A stretch of 64,000 bases of DNA, from NCBI RefSeq assembly GCF_900143645.1, contig NZ_FRFD01000010.1, positions 91,406 to 155,405 of the forward strand. Reading direction: 5' to 3'. This DNA is from Anaerocolumna xylanovorans DSM 12503. Its GTDB lineage: Bacteria; Bacillota; Clostridia; Lachnospirales; Lachnospiraceae. Shown piece by piece: positions 24,871 to 33,199 of this stretch. The position numbers were made by a program, and so were the translations under genes. Position 1 is the first letter of the stretch. Each line of letters starts with the position of its first letter. The notes beneath the pieces are model-generated. The model was not told the DNA's origin. It did not search any database and saw only the letters and a program-made list of their open reading frames with translations.

Positions 24871-26274
24871 CTACTGGATATCTGTCATTCTTTGCTTGGC
24901 ATCATTTACACGCCAGGAATCCGGGAATTTTTCAATGACAATATTATAGTATTTCTTTGCATTGTCATAGTCTCCAAGCTGGTGATAACTCCGGCCGATA
25001 AAATATACCGCATCTACATTTGTCGCATCCAGTTCATAAGCACTTAGCAGATTCTTAAGAGCATCATCATATTTTCTGGCCGAATACTGGTCATGTCCTT
25101 TTTCATAAAGTGCAGCCGAGGCATTGCTTCCAACCGCCTGCTTGATATTAGTGTAAAGAGCCACGGCTTCCGTTTGTTCAAGCTTATCATTCTGAATCTT
25201 CGCCAGTTCATCTGCAACCGCCAGATAATCTATCTGCGAGCTGCTGCCCTTTTGCAGCTCATTGATATAGAGAGCTGCTGTCTTTATAAGCTGTTCATAG
25301 ATAGTGTCATCCGACTGGCTTCCCTTTAATTCCTCAATCTGCTTGTTCAAGCCGTCAATCTTTGTATCCTGGCTTTCCTTTTCCTTCTGGACGGAATCAT
25401 ACTTTTGCTGCCATTCATTAACAGCGGCACTGTTGTCATTAATCTTCTTACTATATTCGCTCTGATAATTATCTTTTACAGTAGGAAGTATTAAGAACAT
25501 CGCTCCAAGAATACCCACTGCGATACCGATAATCAGGTTCACAAAAGGCCATATATTGGGCTTATCTTCCTTATAAGGTGCATGGGAAAAGGCTATAGGC
25601 TCTGCTATTACCTTGCGTTCTTCTTTTCTTTCTGCCTTTCCGTCTTCTGCCGAAGTACTGGTAACCTCATTTAACTCCTTCAGATAACGAAGAGTGGTCG
25701 TATTGGAAACATCGATTTTACTTGCTTTTGTCAGATTCTTTAGGGCCTTCTCCATATCACCGGCCTTCATATACAAAAGAGCCAGCAATTGAAGTGCCTT
25801 TACAAAATGGGGATTTAAGTTTGTTACCTTCTTAAGCTGTATAATAGCCAGGTCCTCATTCCCCTGCTTGGCTGATAAAAGAGCAGCATTGTATCTTTTC
25901 GTGGTCTGGTTTAAGTTTTCAAGCCTTGTAGGATTAGCCTGCACTAATTCCATATACCTGTCTGCATCATTGGTTTCCTGCTGAAAGTGTTTACTGATGA
26001 CCCATTCACTTAACGCAGCAACCGACTCTCCCATCTCATAGTAAATTAAACCCAAAAGATTTCTGGCATCGGTATTCCTTTTGTTTAACTCAAGACTTTT
26101 CTTTAATATGATGACAGCACCGGAAAGGTCCCGCACCTTTGATTTCTCAAGCCCTTCATTATAATACCGGTTTGACATCATATAAACTTTCTTATAAACA
26201 GTCAGGTCTTCACCGCAGCATTCACAGCGGTTATTCTTACCCTGTATGCTCTTGTTGCATGCCGGACATATCAT
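24871..26274 (-). CDS. Zinc-ribbon, TPR and coiled-coil membrane protein
   Basis: 467 residues. Cys pairs at 3/6 and 17/20 (CPAC, CECC) form an N-terminal zinc ribbon. About four tetratricopeptide-like repeats fill residues 30-200 (LGLIYYEMGESVAALSEW, LALLYMKAGDMEKALKNL). One membrane helix lies near 247-270 (NLIIGIAVGILGAMFLIL), then a coiled coil (about 285-320), then two more TPRs at the C-terminus outside the membrane (YFIGRSYHQLGDYDNAKKYY). It resembles scaffold proteins that link cytoplasmic and cell-wall compartments. The function is unknown. It follows the small gene at 26324 by 49 bases. Confidence 0.75.
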   Translation of the reverse strand: MICPACNKSIQGKNNRCECCGEDLTVYKKVYMMSNRYYNEGLEKSKVRDLSGAVIILKKSLELNKRNTDARNLLGLIYYEMGESVAALSEWVISKHFQQETNDADRYMELVQANPTRLENLNQTTKRYNAALLSAKQGNEDLAIIQLKKVTNLNPHFVKALQLLALLYMKAGDMEKALKNLTKASKIDVSNTTTLRYLKELNEVTSTSAEDGKAERKEERKVIAEPIAFSHAPYKEDKPNIWPFVNLIIGIAVGILGAMFLILPTVKDNYQSEYSKKINDNSAAVNEWQQKYDSVQKEKESQDTKIDGLNKQIEELKGSQSDDTIYEQLIKTAALYINELQKGSSSQIDYLAVADELAKIQNDKLEQTEAVALYTNIKQAVGSNASAALYEKGHDQYSARKYDDALKNLLSAYELDATNVDAVYFIGRSYHQLGDYDNAKKYYNIVIEKFPDSWRVNDAKQRMTDIQ

Positions 26275-26323
26275 GTCTTTTTCCCGCCACTTTAACGAAA
26301 GAATCTGTGTGGCTTCCTTTCCT

Positions 26324-26467
26324 TTAATTTCTATCCTTGATTTCCTTAAGCATAGTCTTAATAATGTCTGTTATGTCGGACAAATCGTTGCTGTGAATTA
26401 CTTCCTCAGCCTGGTCAACCTCAAGGCTTGGCTGAAATTTAGCTATCTCTTCATCAAAATTAATCAT
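26324..26467 (-). CDS. 47-residue acidic protein, function unknown
   Basis: A complete small gene reading MINFDEEIAKFQPSLEVDQA and ending IIKTMLKEIKDRN. AAGGAGA is six to seven bases before the ATG. The product is acidic at first and amphipathic at the end, with no cysteine or membrane segment, so a short helical partner protein is plausible. It lies between valS and the TPR membrane protein in the same direction and could be translated from either transcript. It is short enough to be missed by automatic annotation. Confidence 0.65.
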   Translation of the reverse strand: MINFDEEIAKFQPSLEVDQAEEVIHSNDLSDITDIIKTMLKEIKDRN

Positions 26468-26545
26468 GCTAATCTCCTTACTGCTTCCACGTCTTTTTAT
26501 TTATTATCTTACCCATAATATGGTTAAAAATCAAGTGTATTTCTC

Positions 26546-29209
26546 TTAACTATTTTTAAGATTTTTAAGGCGTTCCTCTACCTGTTCCATAAGCTGGGTA
26601 TACCTGGCCAGTTTTTCTTTTTCTTCCTGAATCTTTGCCTCCGGTGCCTTGCTTACGAACCTCTCATTGGATAACATTCCGTTTACACGGTTCAATTCAC
26701 TGGTAAGACGTTCCTTTTCCTGGTTCAATCTTTCGATTTCTTTCTCTATATCTACAAGCTCCGCAAAAGGCATGTAAATAACCGCTTCCGGGATAAGGGC
26801 TGTAACCGCATCGGATGGAATTCCGTCAGTATCTGCCTGTATCATGACCTCCGAAGCATAGGAAAGAGTAGCAAAGAAGGCTTTGCTGTTCTCAAAAATT
26901 TCTTTTATTCTGCCGCTCTCTGTCACGATGATAACGGAAGCCTTCTTGGACGGAGGAACATTCATGCCGGTACGTACTGTACGGATACCCTTAACGGCTG
27001 CTTTGATTAATTCTACCGCTTCTTCCTCCCGGTTAAAGGCCAACTTCCCCTCATATACCGGCCAGTCAGATATCATAATGGATACCTCTTCCCCATCCTT
27101 TCCTTCTGCCTCTTTGAGAGTACAATAGATTTCCTCCGTAATAAAAGGCATATAGGGATGAAGAAGCTTTAAGGAGGTTATAAGCACCTGCTTTAAGGTC
27201 TGGATTGCCGCACTCTTGGTCTCATCGGTATCACTGTAAAGTCTGGGTTTTACCATCTCGATATACCAGTCGCAGAATTCCTCCCAGATAAAATCATATA
27301 TTTTTTGAACGGCAACACCAAGCTCGAAGTTCTCCATATTGTCGGTTACTTCTTTGACTAAGGTATTGCATTTGGATAGTATCCACTTATCAGCCTGGGT
27401 CAGATGAACTTCTTTGTTTCCTTCGTTTTCTGCCTTTTCTAAGTTCATCATAATAAAACGTGAAGCATTCCATACCTTATTGGCAAAGTTTCTGCTGGCT
27501 TCCACTCTTTCCAGGTAAAAACGCATATCATTTCCCGGTGCATTTCCGGTAATAAGAGTAAGACGCAGGGCATCTGCACCGTACTTATCAATGATTTCAA
27601 GGGGATCGATACCGTTTCCTAAGGACTTACTCATCTTTCTGCCAAGGGAATCCCTTACCAGTCCATGGATTAATACCTTCTTAAAGGGAGCCTTACCGGT
27701 ATATTCATAGCCTGAAAATACCATGCGGATTACCCAGAAAAAGATGATATCATAGCCTGTTACCAGTACATCCGTGGGATAGAAATAGTCAAGGTCTTCG
27801 GTATTCTTTGGCCAGCCAAGGGTAGAAAACGGCCACAGGGCAGAACTAAACCAGGTATCCAGCGTATCCTCATCCTGCTTCAAGTGGGTATGACCGCATT
27901 TCGGGCAGACTTCGGGCATTTCCCTTGTTACCACTACTTCACCGCATTTATCGCAGTAATAAGCAGGTATCCTGTGTCCCCACCAGAGCTGCCTGGAGAT
28001 ACACCAATCCCTGATATTATCGGTCCAGTTAAAATAGATCTTATCAAAACGTTCCGGTATAAAAGCTATCTCACCGCTTTTTACTGCTTCTATGGCAGGC
28101 TTAATGAGCTCGTCCATCTTAACGAACCACTGCTGCTTGATTAAGGGTTCTACAGTTGTATTACATCTGTCATGAATACCGACATTGTGGACATGCTCCT
28201 CTACTTTCTTTAGAAGTCCCATCTCCTCCAGCTCTTTTACCATAAGCTTTCTGGCTTCATAACGGTCCATTCCTGCGAACTGGCCGCCTTTTTCGTTAAT
28301 GGTGGCATCATCGTTCATGATATTAATCTGTTCCAGGTTATGCCTCTTACCAACTTCAAAGTCGTTAGGGTCATGAGCAGGAGTTATTTTAACAACACCG
28401 GTTCCGAATTCCCTGTCAACATAGGTGTCTGCAATAATCGGAATTTCCTTGTTTAAGAAGGGAAGAATGACATTCTTTCCAATCAGAGCTTTATAGCGCT
28501 CATCCTCCGGATGTACTGCTACTGCAACGTCACCTAACATAGTTTCGGGTCGGGTGGTAGCAACTTCTAAGAATTCCTTTGTTCCGGCAATGGGATAGAG
28601 AATATGCCAGAAGTGTCCTGTCTGCTCCTCATGTTCCACCTCTGCATCGGAGATACTGGTCTTACATACCGGACACCAGTTTATAATACGGGAGCCCTTG
28701 TAAATCAGCCCTTTTTCATAAAGCCTTAAAAACACTTCCTCAACGGCTTCTGAACAGCCTTCATCCATGGTAAACCGCTCTCTGTCCCAGTCACAGGAGG
28801 AGCCCATTTTCTTTAACTGGCTGATGATACGTCCGCCGTATTCATCCTTCCACTGCCAGGCTCTCTCTAAGAAGCCCTCTCTTCCAAGGTCCTTCTTATC
28901 AATTCCTTCTTTTTTCAGCTGTTCAATGATCTTTACTTCCGTTGCAATACTGGCATGGTCGGTTCCCGGCTGCCAGAGCGCATTATATCCCTGCATTCTC
29001 TTAAATCTTGTAAGGATATCCTGCATGGTATTATCCAGGGCATGCCCCATATGAAGCTGTCCTGTGATATTTGGCGGAGGCATTACGATGGTAAAGGATT
29101 TTTTCGATTTATCCACCTCTGCCTTAAAATATTTCTTATTTATCCACTTGGCGTAGAGTCTGTCCTCAATATCGCCAGGATTATAGTTTTTTTCAAGTTC
29201 CTTCTTCAA
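26546..29209 (-). CDS. valS: Valyl-tRNA synthetase
   Basis: 887 residues, normal length for a bacterial ValRS. The class I signatures are HMGH (in NITGQLHMGHALDN) and KMSKS (GRKMSKSLGNGIDP). The editing domain has the conserved ARPETMLGDVAV-like segment TTRPETMLGDVAVAV, and a zinc-binding CDKCGEVVV..CPKCGH pair is present. The C-terminal coiled-coil arm (about residues 820-887) is intact. It charges tRNA-Val and is regulated by the T-box leader at 29469-29700. Confidence 0.97.
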   Translation of the reverse strand: MKKELEKNYNPGDIEDRLYAKWINKKYFKAEVDKSKKSFTIVMPPPNITGQLHMGHALDNTMQDILTRFKRMQGYNALWQPGTDHASIATEVKIIEQLKKEGIDKKDLGREGFLERAWQWKDEYGGRIISQLKKMGSSCDWDRERFTMDEGCSEAVEEVFLRLYEKGLIYKGSRIINWCPVCKTSISDAEVEHEEQTGHFWHILYPIAGTKEFLEVATTRPETMLGDVAVAVHPEDERYKALIGKNVILPFLNKEIPIIADTYVDREFGTGVVKITPAHDPNDFEVGKRHNLEQINIMNDDATINEKGGQFAGMDRYEARKLMVKELEEMGLLKKVEEHVHNVGIHDRCNTTVEPLIKQQWFVKMDELIKPAIEAVKSGEIAFIPERFDKIYFNWTDNIRDWCISRQLWWGHRIPAYYCDKCGEVVVTREMPEVCPKCGHTHLKQDEDTLDTWFSSALWPFSTLGWPKNTEDLDYFYPTDVLVTGYDIIFFWVIRMVFSGYEYTGKAPFKKVLIHGLVRDSLGRKMSKSLGNGIDPLEIIDKYGADALRLTLITGNAPGNDMRFYLERVEASRNFANKVWNASRFIMMNLEKAENEGNKEVHLTQADKWILSKCNTLVKEVTDNMENFELGVAVQKIYDFIWEEFCDWYIEMVKPRLYSDTDETKSAAIQTLKQVLITSLKLLHPYMPFITEEIYCTLKEAEGKDGEEVSIMISDWPVYEGKLAFNREEEAVELIKAAVKGIRTVRTGMNVPPSKKASVIIVTESGRIKEIFENSKAFFATLSYASEVMIQADTDGIPSDAVTALIPEAVIYMPFAELVDIEKEIERLNQEKERLTSELNRVNGMLSNERFVSKAPEAKIQEEKEKLARYTQLMEQVEERLKNLKNS

Positions 29210-29347
29210 TTCATTTCCTCCTTTGGGTTATTGATAGCTTTCCCAATTTTTATATTTTTGTTATACTTATTTTACAGCTTTATCCTGCCTGCAATGAAGA
29301 TTTCAGGACAAACATAAAGGATGTTCCATACTTTCGGAAAATAAGAA

Positions 29348-29467
29348 AGAGTCTGGCTTGCCAGACTCTGCGCTGATGCGCTGTCACGCAGTGACAACTT
29401 CCTTGGCGCATCATGTGCATCCCGCCCGTAGGGCTTTTTATCTTATAGGATATAATTTCCTATAAGA
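29348..29467 (-). promoter_or_regulatory. Hairpin array between the valS T-box and its start codon
   Basis: Three palindromic elements occur in series: 29348-29369 (AGAGTCTGG/CCAGACTCT), 29375-29412 (GATGCGC/GCGCATC enclosing TGTCAC/GTGACA) and 29441-29467 (TCTTATAGGA/TCCTATAAGA). Together they fill most of the 5' leader after the T-box terminator. No T-run follows the first two, so they are probably not terminators. They may be an inserted repeat, an RNA-stability element or a processing site. Confidence 0.55.
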
Positions 29468-29468
29468 T

Positions 29469-29700
29469 AAAAAAAAGGTTCCCCGTCAGAAAGGACGAAG
29501 AACCGTGGTACCACCTTTATTTACAGCATAGATCAAGCTGCCTTTTCTCTGTAACGGGATCGCCCGGTATCTCCTACTCTTCTTCAAAGATACAGTTCGG
29601 GAGCTACTTCAATAAGCAGTAAGCAAGACAGTCTTTCAGCCCACGAACTGTCCTCTCTGGTACACTTACCTATCTAATCCTCTCCGTCATAACATTTTAC
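29469..29700 (-). promoter_or_regulatory. T-box leader (valine)
   Basis: On the minus strand the T-box core AAAGGTGGTACCACGG lies at 29503-29518, followed by a terminator: GGTTCTTCGTCC pairs with GACGGGGAACC (29477-29504) and eight T follow. Upstream, GAAGTAGC in the stem I region places a likely GTA (Val) specifier at 29605-29607. Uncharged tRNA-Val should stabilise the antiterminator and allow valS transcription. Confidence 0.93.
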
Positions 29701-29721
29701 GTTATTTTATTGATTTAACCG

Positions 29722-29815
29722 ACTTATCCCCATGCATATCGCTGGCTTGCCTGCGATACTGCTTAAATAGAGAATTTGAAAAATGTCTTTTATTTTTCAA
29801 GCTATGAATATCATA
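29722..29815 (-). repeat. Two-hairpin junction repeat, copy 4
   Basis: Minus strand: a TTGAAAAATA/ATTTTTCAA-type hairpin A followed by GCAGTATCGCAGG-CTTG-CCAGCGATATGCATGGGG (hairpin B). It lies between the end of the coiled-coil gene and the valS leader, oriented with both. Confidence 0.7.
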
Positions 29816-29827
29816 TGAAAACTTTTC

Positions 29828-30991
29828 TTATCTGTCAAGAGCGATTCCTTTCTTTTTTAAAAGCTCTGCCACATATACCTTATTTTCATCGTTCTCTCTC
29901 GTAAACTTTTCAATTTCTTCTATGCATTTTTCTTTCAGACGGTTATTCTGCTCTATCCGCTCCTTCAGCTTCTGCCTTCTTTCAAACAGGGCCTCACTGA
30001 CCTTATCCATCTCCGCTTTATCTAGCAGTGCTTCTAACTGATATGCCCATATTTTAGAGTCTGACACCATTTCTTCCTTTAAATGGGAAGTCAATTCCTT
30101 GCTGTAATATTCCATCTGGTCCTTGCTTAATTTATACTGGTTTTCATCTTCTCTTTCCTTTTTATACTGCTGCCATAAAAAGCTTAACTTTTCCTGACTG
30201 TCAACCATGTACTTGGCATAGCAGTAATCCAACGCATTGGTATTATTGATATATTTTATCTTAACCTTATTCAACAGCAGAATAGCGCGGTTAAGCTTCT
30301 TCTCTGCTTCTGCCGTTTCCCTTTTATTTTCCTTGGAGCGAAGGAAGATATAGGCTGCTGCCGCTGCGTCCATAGCAACCGTCAGCATAAAGGGCAGCTG
30401 CATGTTAGCTTTTGTCTTTATATTTATCCATAAAAATACCATAAATAACAAAACAGAAAGAACACTGGTTGTAATTCCTATGGTACTAAGGGTTTTCTGG
30501 TTTGCCTCTACATCTTCTTTTTGGTGCAGTAACGCTGTTTTCTCACTTTCCAGATACTTAAGGTCATTTTGAATCACCGAACTGTAGGATTCCCATGAAC
30601 TCATTTTCTTCAAATCACTTGGAATACTCTCCTCAAACTTTGCAAGATTCTGATACTGGATATCTTTAATCTTTCGAACTCCTTTTTTATATCTCTCCCT
30701 GTCCTTTGATAATGTCAATATCTTTCTGGCCAGATCATTCACCAGTTCCCTGTCTTCTCTGTCCATGCCCTCAATTTTTTGAATATCACTGATATAAGAG
30801 GTAACCGCCTGGAATTCTGCCTTTAATTCCTGTGCCTGAAGTGTGCTTTCAACAACCTGGTCACAGCTTTCCTCAATAAATTCCTTCTTTAAGACCGTAT
30901 AGTCTGCTGTCGTTAATTCTTCTGCTATGGAAACCGTCCCATTCTTTTGTTCTTTTGTCTTCTCCTTACTTTTGCGTTTCCAAAATCCCAT
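29828..30991 (-). CDS. Coiled-coil protein with paired membrane helices (DUF5716/5717 cluster)
   Basis: 387 residues from MGFWKRKSKEKTKEQKNG; AGGAG lies before this ATG, and further upstream the frame overlaps the preceding gene. A basic N-terminal tail leads into long helices (about residues 35-175), then two close hydrophobic stretches (about 185-205 TIGITTSVLSVLLFMVFLWI and 213-232) forming a membrane hairpin, then more coiled coil to the end. It looks like a membrane anchor or filament partner. I know no named family. It is the last gene of a four-gene operon, 28 bases after the third. Confidence 0.7.
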   Translation of the reverse strand: MGFWKRKSKEKTKEQKNGTVSIAEELTTADYTVLKKEFIEESCDQVVESTLQAQELKAEFQAVTSYISDIQKIEGMDREDRELVNDLARKILTLSKDRERYKKGVRKIKDIQYQNLAKFEESIPSDLKKMSSWESYSSVIQNDLKYLESEKTALLHQKEDVEANQKTLSTIGITTSVLSVLLFMVFLWINIKTKANMQLPFMLTVAMDAAAAAYIFLRSKENKRETAEAEKKLNRAILLLNKVKIKYINNTNALDYCYAKYMVDSQEKLSFLWQQYKKEREDENQYKLSKDQMEYYSKELTSHLKEEMVSDSKIWAYQLEALLDKAEMDKVSEALFERRQKLKERIEQNNRLKEKCIEEIEKFTRENDENKVYVAELLKKKGIALDR

Positions 30992-31019
30992 GTAGCCATC
31001 TCCTTTTATGCTTACCGGA

Positions 31020-31886
31020 TTATGAATTCTCTGACCGGTATTCCTGTTTATAGCTATGAATGATTTTTCTTGCCCCTTGTGTAAAACCAATCAGCTTGCC
31101 GTCCTCTTTTGCTTCTTTTAGCTCCTCGGATTCTTTATATTCCGAAGAAGATTTGTACCTCATAAGGCTGTCCCTTATCTCTTCCCTGATACCTTCTACA
31201 TATGCCTTGTCAATATTTTCTTCGTCACTGCTTTCCTCTGATTTTAATGGCTCTATAAATTCCAACCCATCCGTACTGCTTAACAGCACACAAAGCACAT
31301 ACTGCCTTTTGGATTCTTCCCTGCCCGTCATCTCGTAAGCAGCCTTAAAGTCCTTCGCCGCCCTTTTAAACCCCTCCGTATGCAGTCTGCAAATACCTTG
31401 GTTATGCCTGATTCTTCCTGCTTCTTCCTTTAAGAGAGAATAGGTCGCATCCCCGGCAAGAAGGCTTTCATAAATCATCTCCGCCTCAAAATACCGTCCA
31501 TGCTGTAAAAAGGATTCCGCTTTTTTTACAGCCATCTCGGTGGGTGATACGTTCTTCCTTTCACTTTGTTTTATAAGGAAATTCTGTACCTCTTCCTCCT
31601 TATAATAGCAGTCGCCGGAGAGCAGGACCAAAGCCGCTTCTGTCAGTGCATCATAGCCTGAAAGCTTTTTCTTAAGCTCCCGTATCTTTTCTGCCTTTTC
31701 TTTCAGGCACAGCTCATTTTCCAGCCAGGCAAGAAAGGCTTCCTCATATAATTCATCGGTCAAAAGCAGCATATTATGATAGATATAATAATAAAGCTCC
31801 TCTGCCGTATATATACTGGTACCGGTTACCTTAAAGCGGTAGGGAAGCTTTGCTTTATTTTCTTCACATGCTATTAGTATTCCCAT
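31020..31886 (-). CDS. Helical-repeat protein of the DUF5716/5717 cluster
   Basis: 288 residues, soluble. Residues 1-60 are compact (KLPYRFKVTGTSIYTAEELY), and about 110-215 resemble TPRs (AESFLQHGRYFEAEMIYESL, RHNQGICRLHTEGFKRAAKDF). The C-terminal 70 residues are highly charged (EESSDEENIDKAYVEGIREE). It is probably an adaptor protein binding a partner from the same operon. It begins 14 bases after the DUF5716 stop, so the genes are cotranscribed. The N-terminal GILIACEENKAKLPYRFK resembles proteins always found beside DUF5716 in relatives, as I recall, but has no assigned function. Confidence 0.7.
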   Translation of the reverse strand: MGILIACEENKAKLPYRFKVTGTSIYTAEELYYYIYHNMLLLTDELYEEAFLAWLENELCLKEKAEKIRELKKKLSGYDALTEAALVLLSGDCYYKEEEVQNFLIKQSERKNVSPTEMAVKKAESFLQHGRYFEAEMIYESLLAGDATYSLLKEEAGRIRHNQGICRLHTEGFKRAAKDFKAAYEMTGREESKRQYVLCVLLSSTDGLEFIEPLKSEESSDEENIDKAYVEGIREEIRDSLMRYKSSSEYKESEELKEAKEDGKLIGFTQGARKIIHSYKQEYRSENS

Positions 31887-31900
31887 ACTCTCAAGCCTCC

Positions 31901-33166
31901 TTATAGCTTTATTTCCTGTTCCCAGCTTAGCCCGGAAGAAGGAATCATCTGCCCAAACCCTTTATCATATACATTGATAACAGCTGTCTTCCTGTCCTTA
32001 AAGGAAGCTGAAATTTCTATCCTTGTAGTCTTATCTCCTCTGACCTGCAAGCCTTCCAGAATCATTTCATGGTATTCCTTTTTTAAGGTAAATAAATCCT
32101 TTACCAATAGCTTTAAACAATTATCTCCTGTCAGAATAAACTCCTGGACCAAAGGCCCTTCATACCATGCTTTATATCCATCCCATAAGGGTATCTCTGT
32201 GGATTTTCCGTTTTTTATACCTTCTATGAACAGCAGGGAGGTTACCTGGTCTGAATCAAGAAAAAGGAACTCCTTCTTCTTTTCTTCCTCTTCACTCTCT
32301 CTTGCTGCATAGCAGGCTCCCTTCGCATAAAGATTCTGTCCCTTAAAAACCCTTCTTCCGACACACAATTCCTTTAGTGCATTGTCTGCCCAGTCTCCCT
32401 CAAAACCACAGCCCGTTACATATATGGTGGTAACAAGCTGTTTATGCAAAAGGCTTTTAGCAAGATTTAAAAAGCAGTATTCCAACCGCTCCTTATCTCC
32501 CTTAAGTACCTCCTCATAATCTAAAATATCACCAAAATCCCTCTGGGTAATTCCAACGGGTATGGGAGTATATTTTCTATTAATGCTTATCTGCCTGTAA
32601 TGGAATTCCTCTTCATCCATATGAAAAAGGCCGACATCATTACTCCATAATTCTTTTTTCTGGCTTAGGGCATAATATTCATAGCTTACGGAGTGGCTCT
32701 GTAAGATCAATCTGTCCTCTTTAATACCCAGATTGGAAAATACCTCCTTAAGCACTGTCCTTATACTTTCATTCAGCTCGCTGGCAGTCACCGTAAGCTT
32801 TGCAATGCCCTCTCCCGGAAACTTTAAGGTCACCAGGGTAAGGCATTTGCGAAAAAGCTTTTCCAGCAGATAGGCAGGTGGATAAGCGGTATCATACAGC
32901 ATGGTTTCTGTCCCATCCTCTGTCCTTTTTAACAGATTATCCGCCACCTGGCACAATCCCTTTTCCTGTAATTCCAAAGCCTCTTCACCGAATACCCACT
33001 CTTTTGCACCTGCTTTAAGTCCTATACGTGAAGGATAGAAATATGGCCGGTCACCTTTTCGCAAAGTAACAGATTCCGGTTCCAAGGTCTTCTGATTATA
33101 GCAGCATATCTGGATATCTTCATTTCCAAAATCAAATCCTAAAAACAAGCTTCTTTTTTCAGCCAT
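31901..33166 (-). CDS. DUF5716 family protein, actin/Hsp70-like fold
   Basis: 421 residues starting MAEKRSLFLGFDFGNEDIQI. The FDFGNEDIQIC strand is the phosphate-1 motif of the actin/Hsp70/hexokinase ATPase fold, and IYVTGCGFEGDWADNAL is where the adenosine-binding motif of that fold would be. The second half (from about residue 280) is beta-rich and ends in a predicted sandwich. DUF5716 is a clostridial family of unknown function that occurs with DUF5717. An ATP-driven conformational or polymerising role is plausible but not shown. It lies 33 bases after the DUF5717 gene. Confidence 0.75.
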   Translation of the reverse strand: MAEKRSLFLGFDFGNEDIQICCYNQKTLEPESVTLRKGDRPYFYPSRIGLKAGAKEWVFGEEALELQEKGLCQVADNLLKRTEDGTETMLYDTAYPPAYLLEKLFRKCLTLVTLKFPGEGIAKLTVTASELNESIRTVLKEVFSNLGIKEDRLILQSHSVSYEYYALSQKKELWSNDVGLFHMDEEEFHYRQISINRKYTPIPVGITQRDFGDILDYEEVLKGDKERLEYCFLNLAKSLLHKQLVTTIYVTGCGFEGDWADNALKELCVGRRVFKGQNLYAKGACYAARESEEEEKKKEFLFLDSDQVTSLLFIEGIKNGKSTEIPLWDGYKAWYEGPLVQEFILTGDNCLKLLVKDLFTLKKEYHEMILEGLQVRGDKTTRIEISASFKDRKTAVINVYDKGFGQMIPSSGLSWEQEIKL

Positions 33167-33199
33167 ATTGCCTCCTTTCTTTAAAGCGTCCGAACTTTG

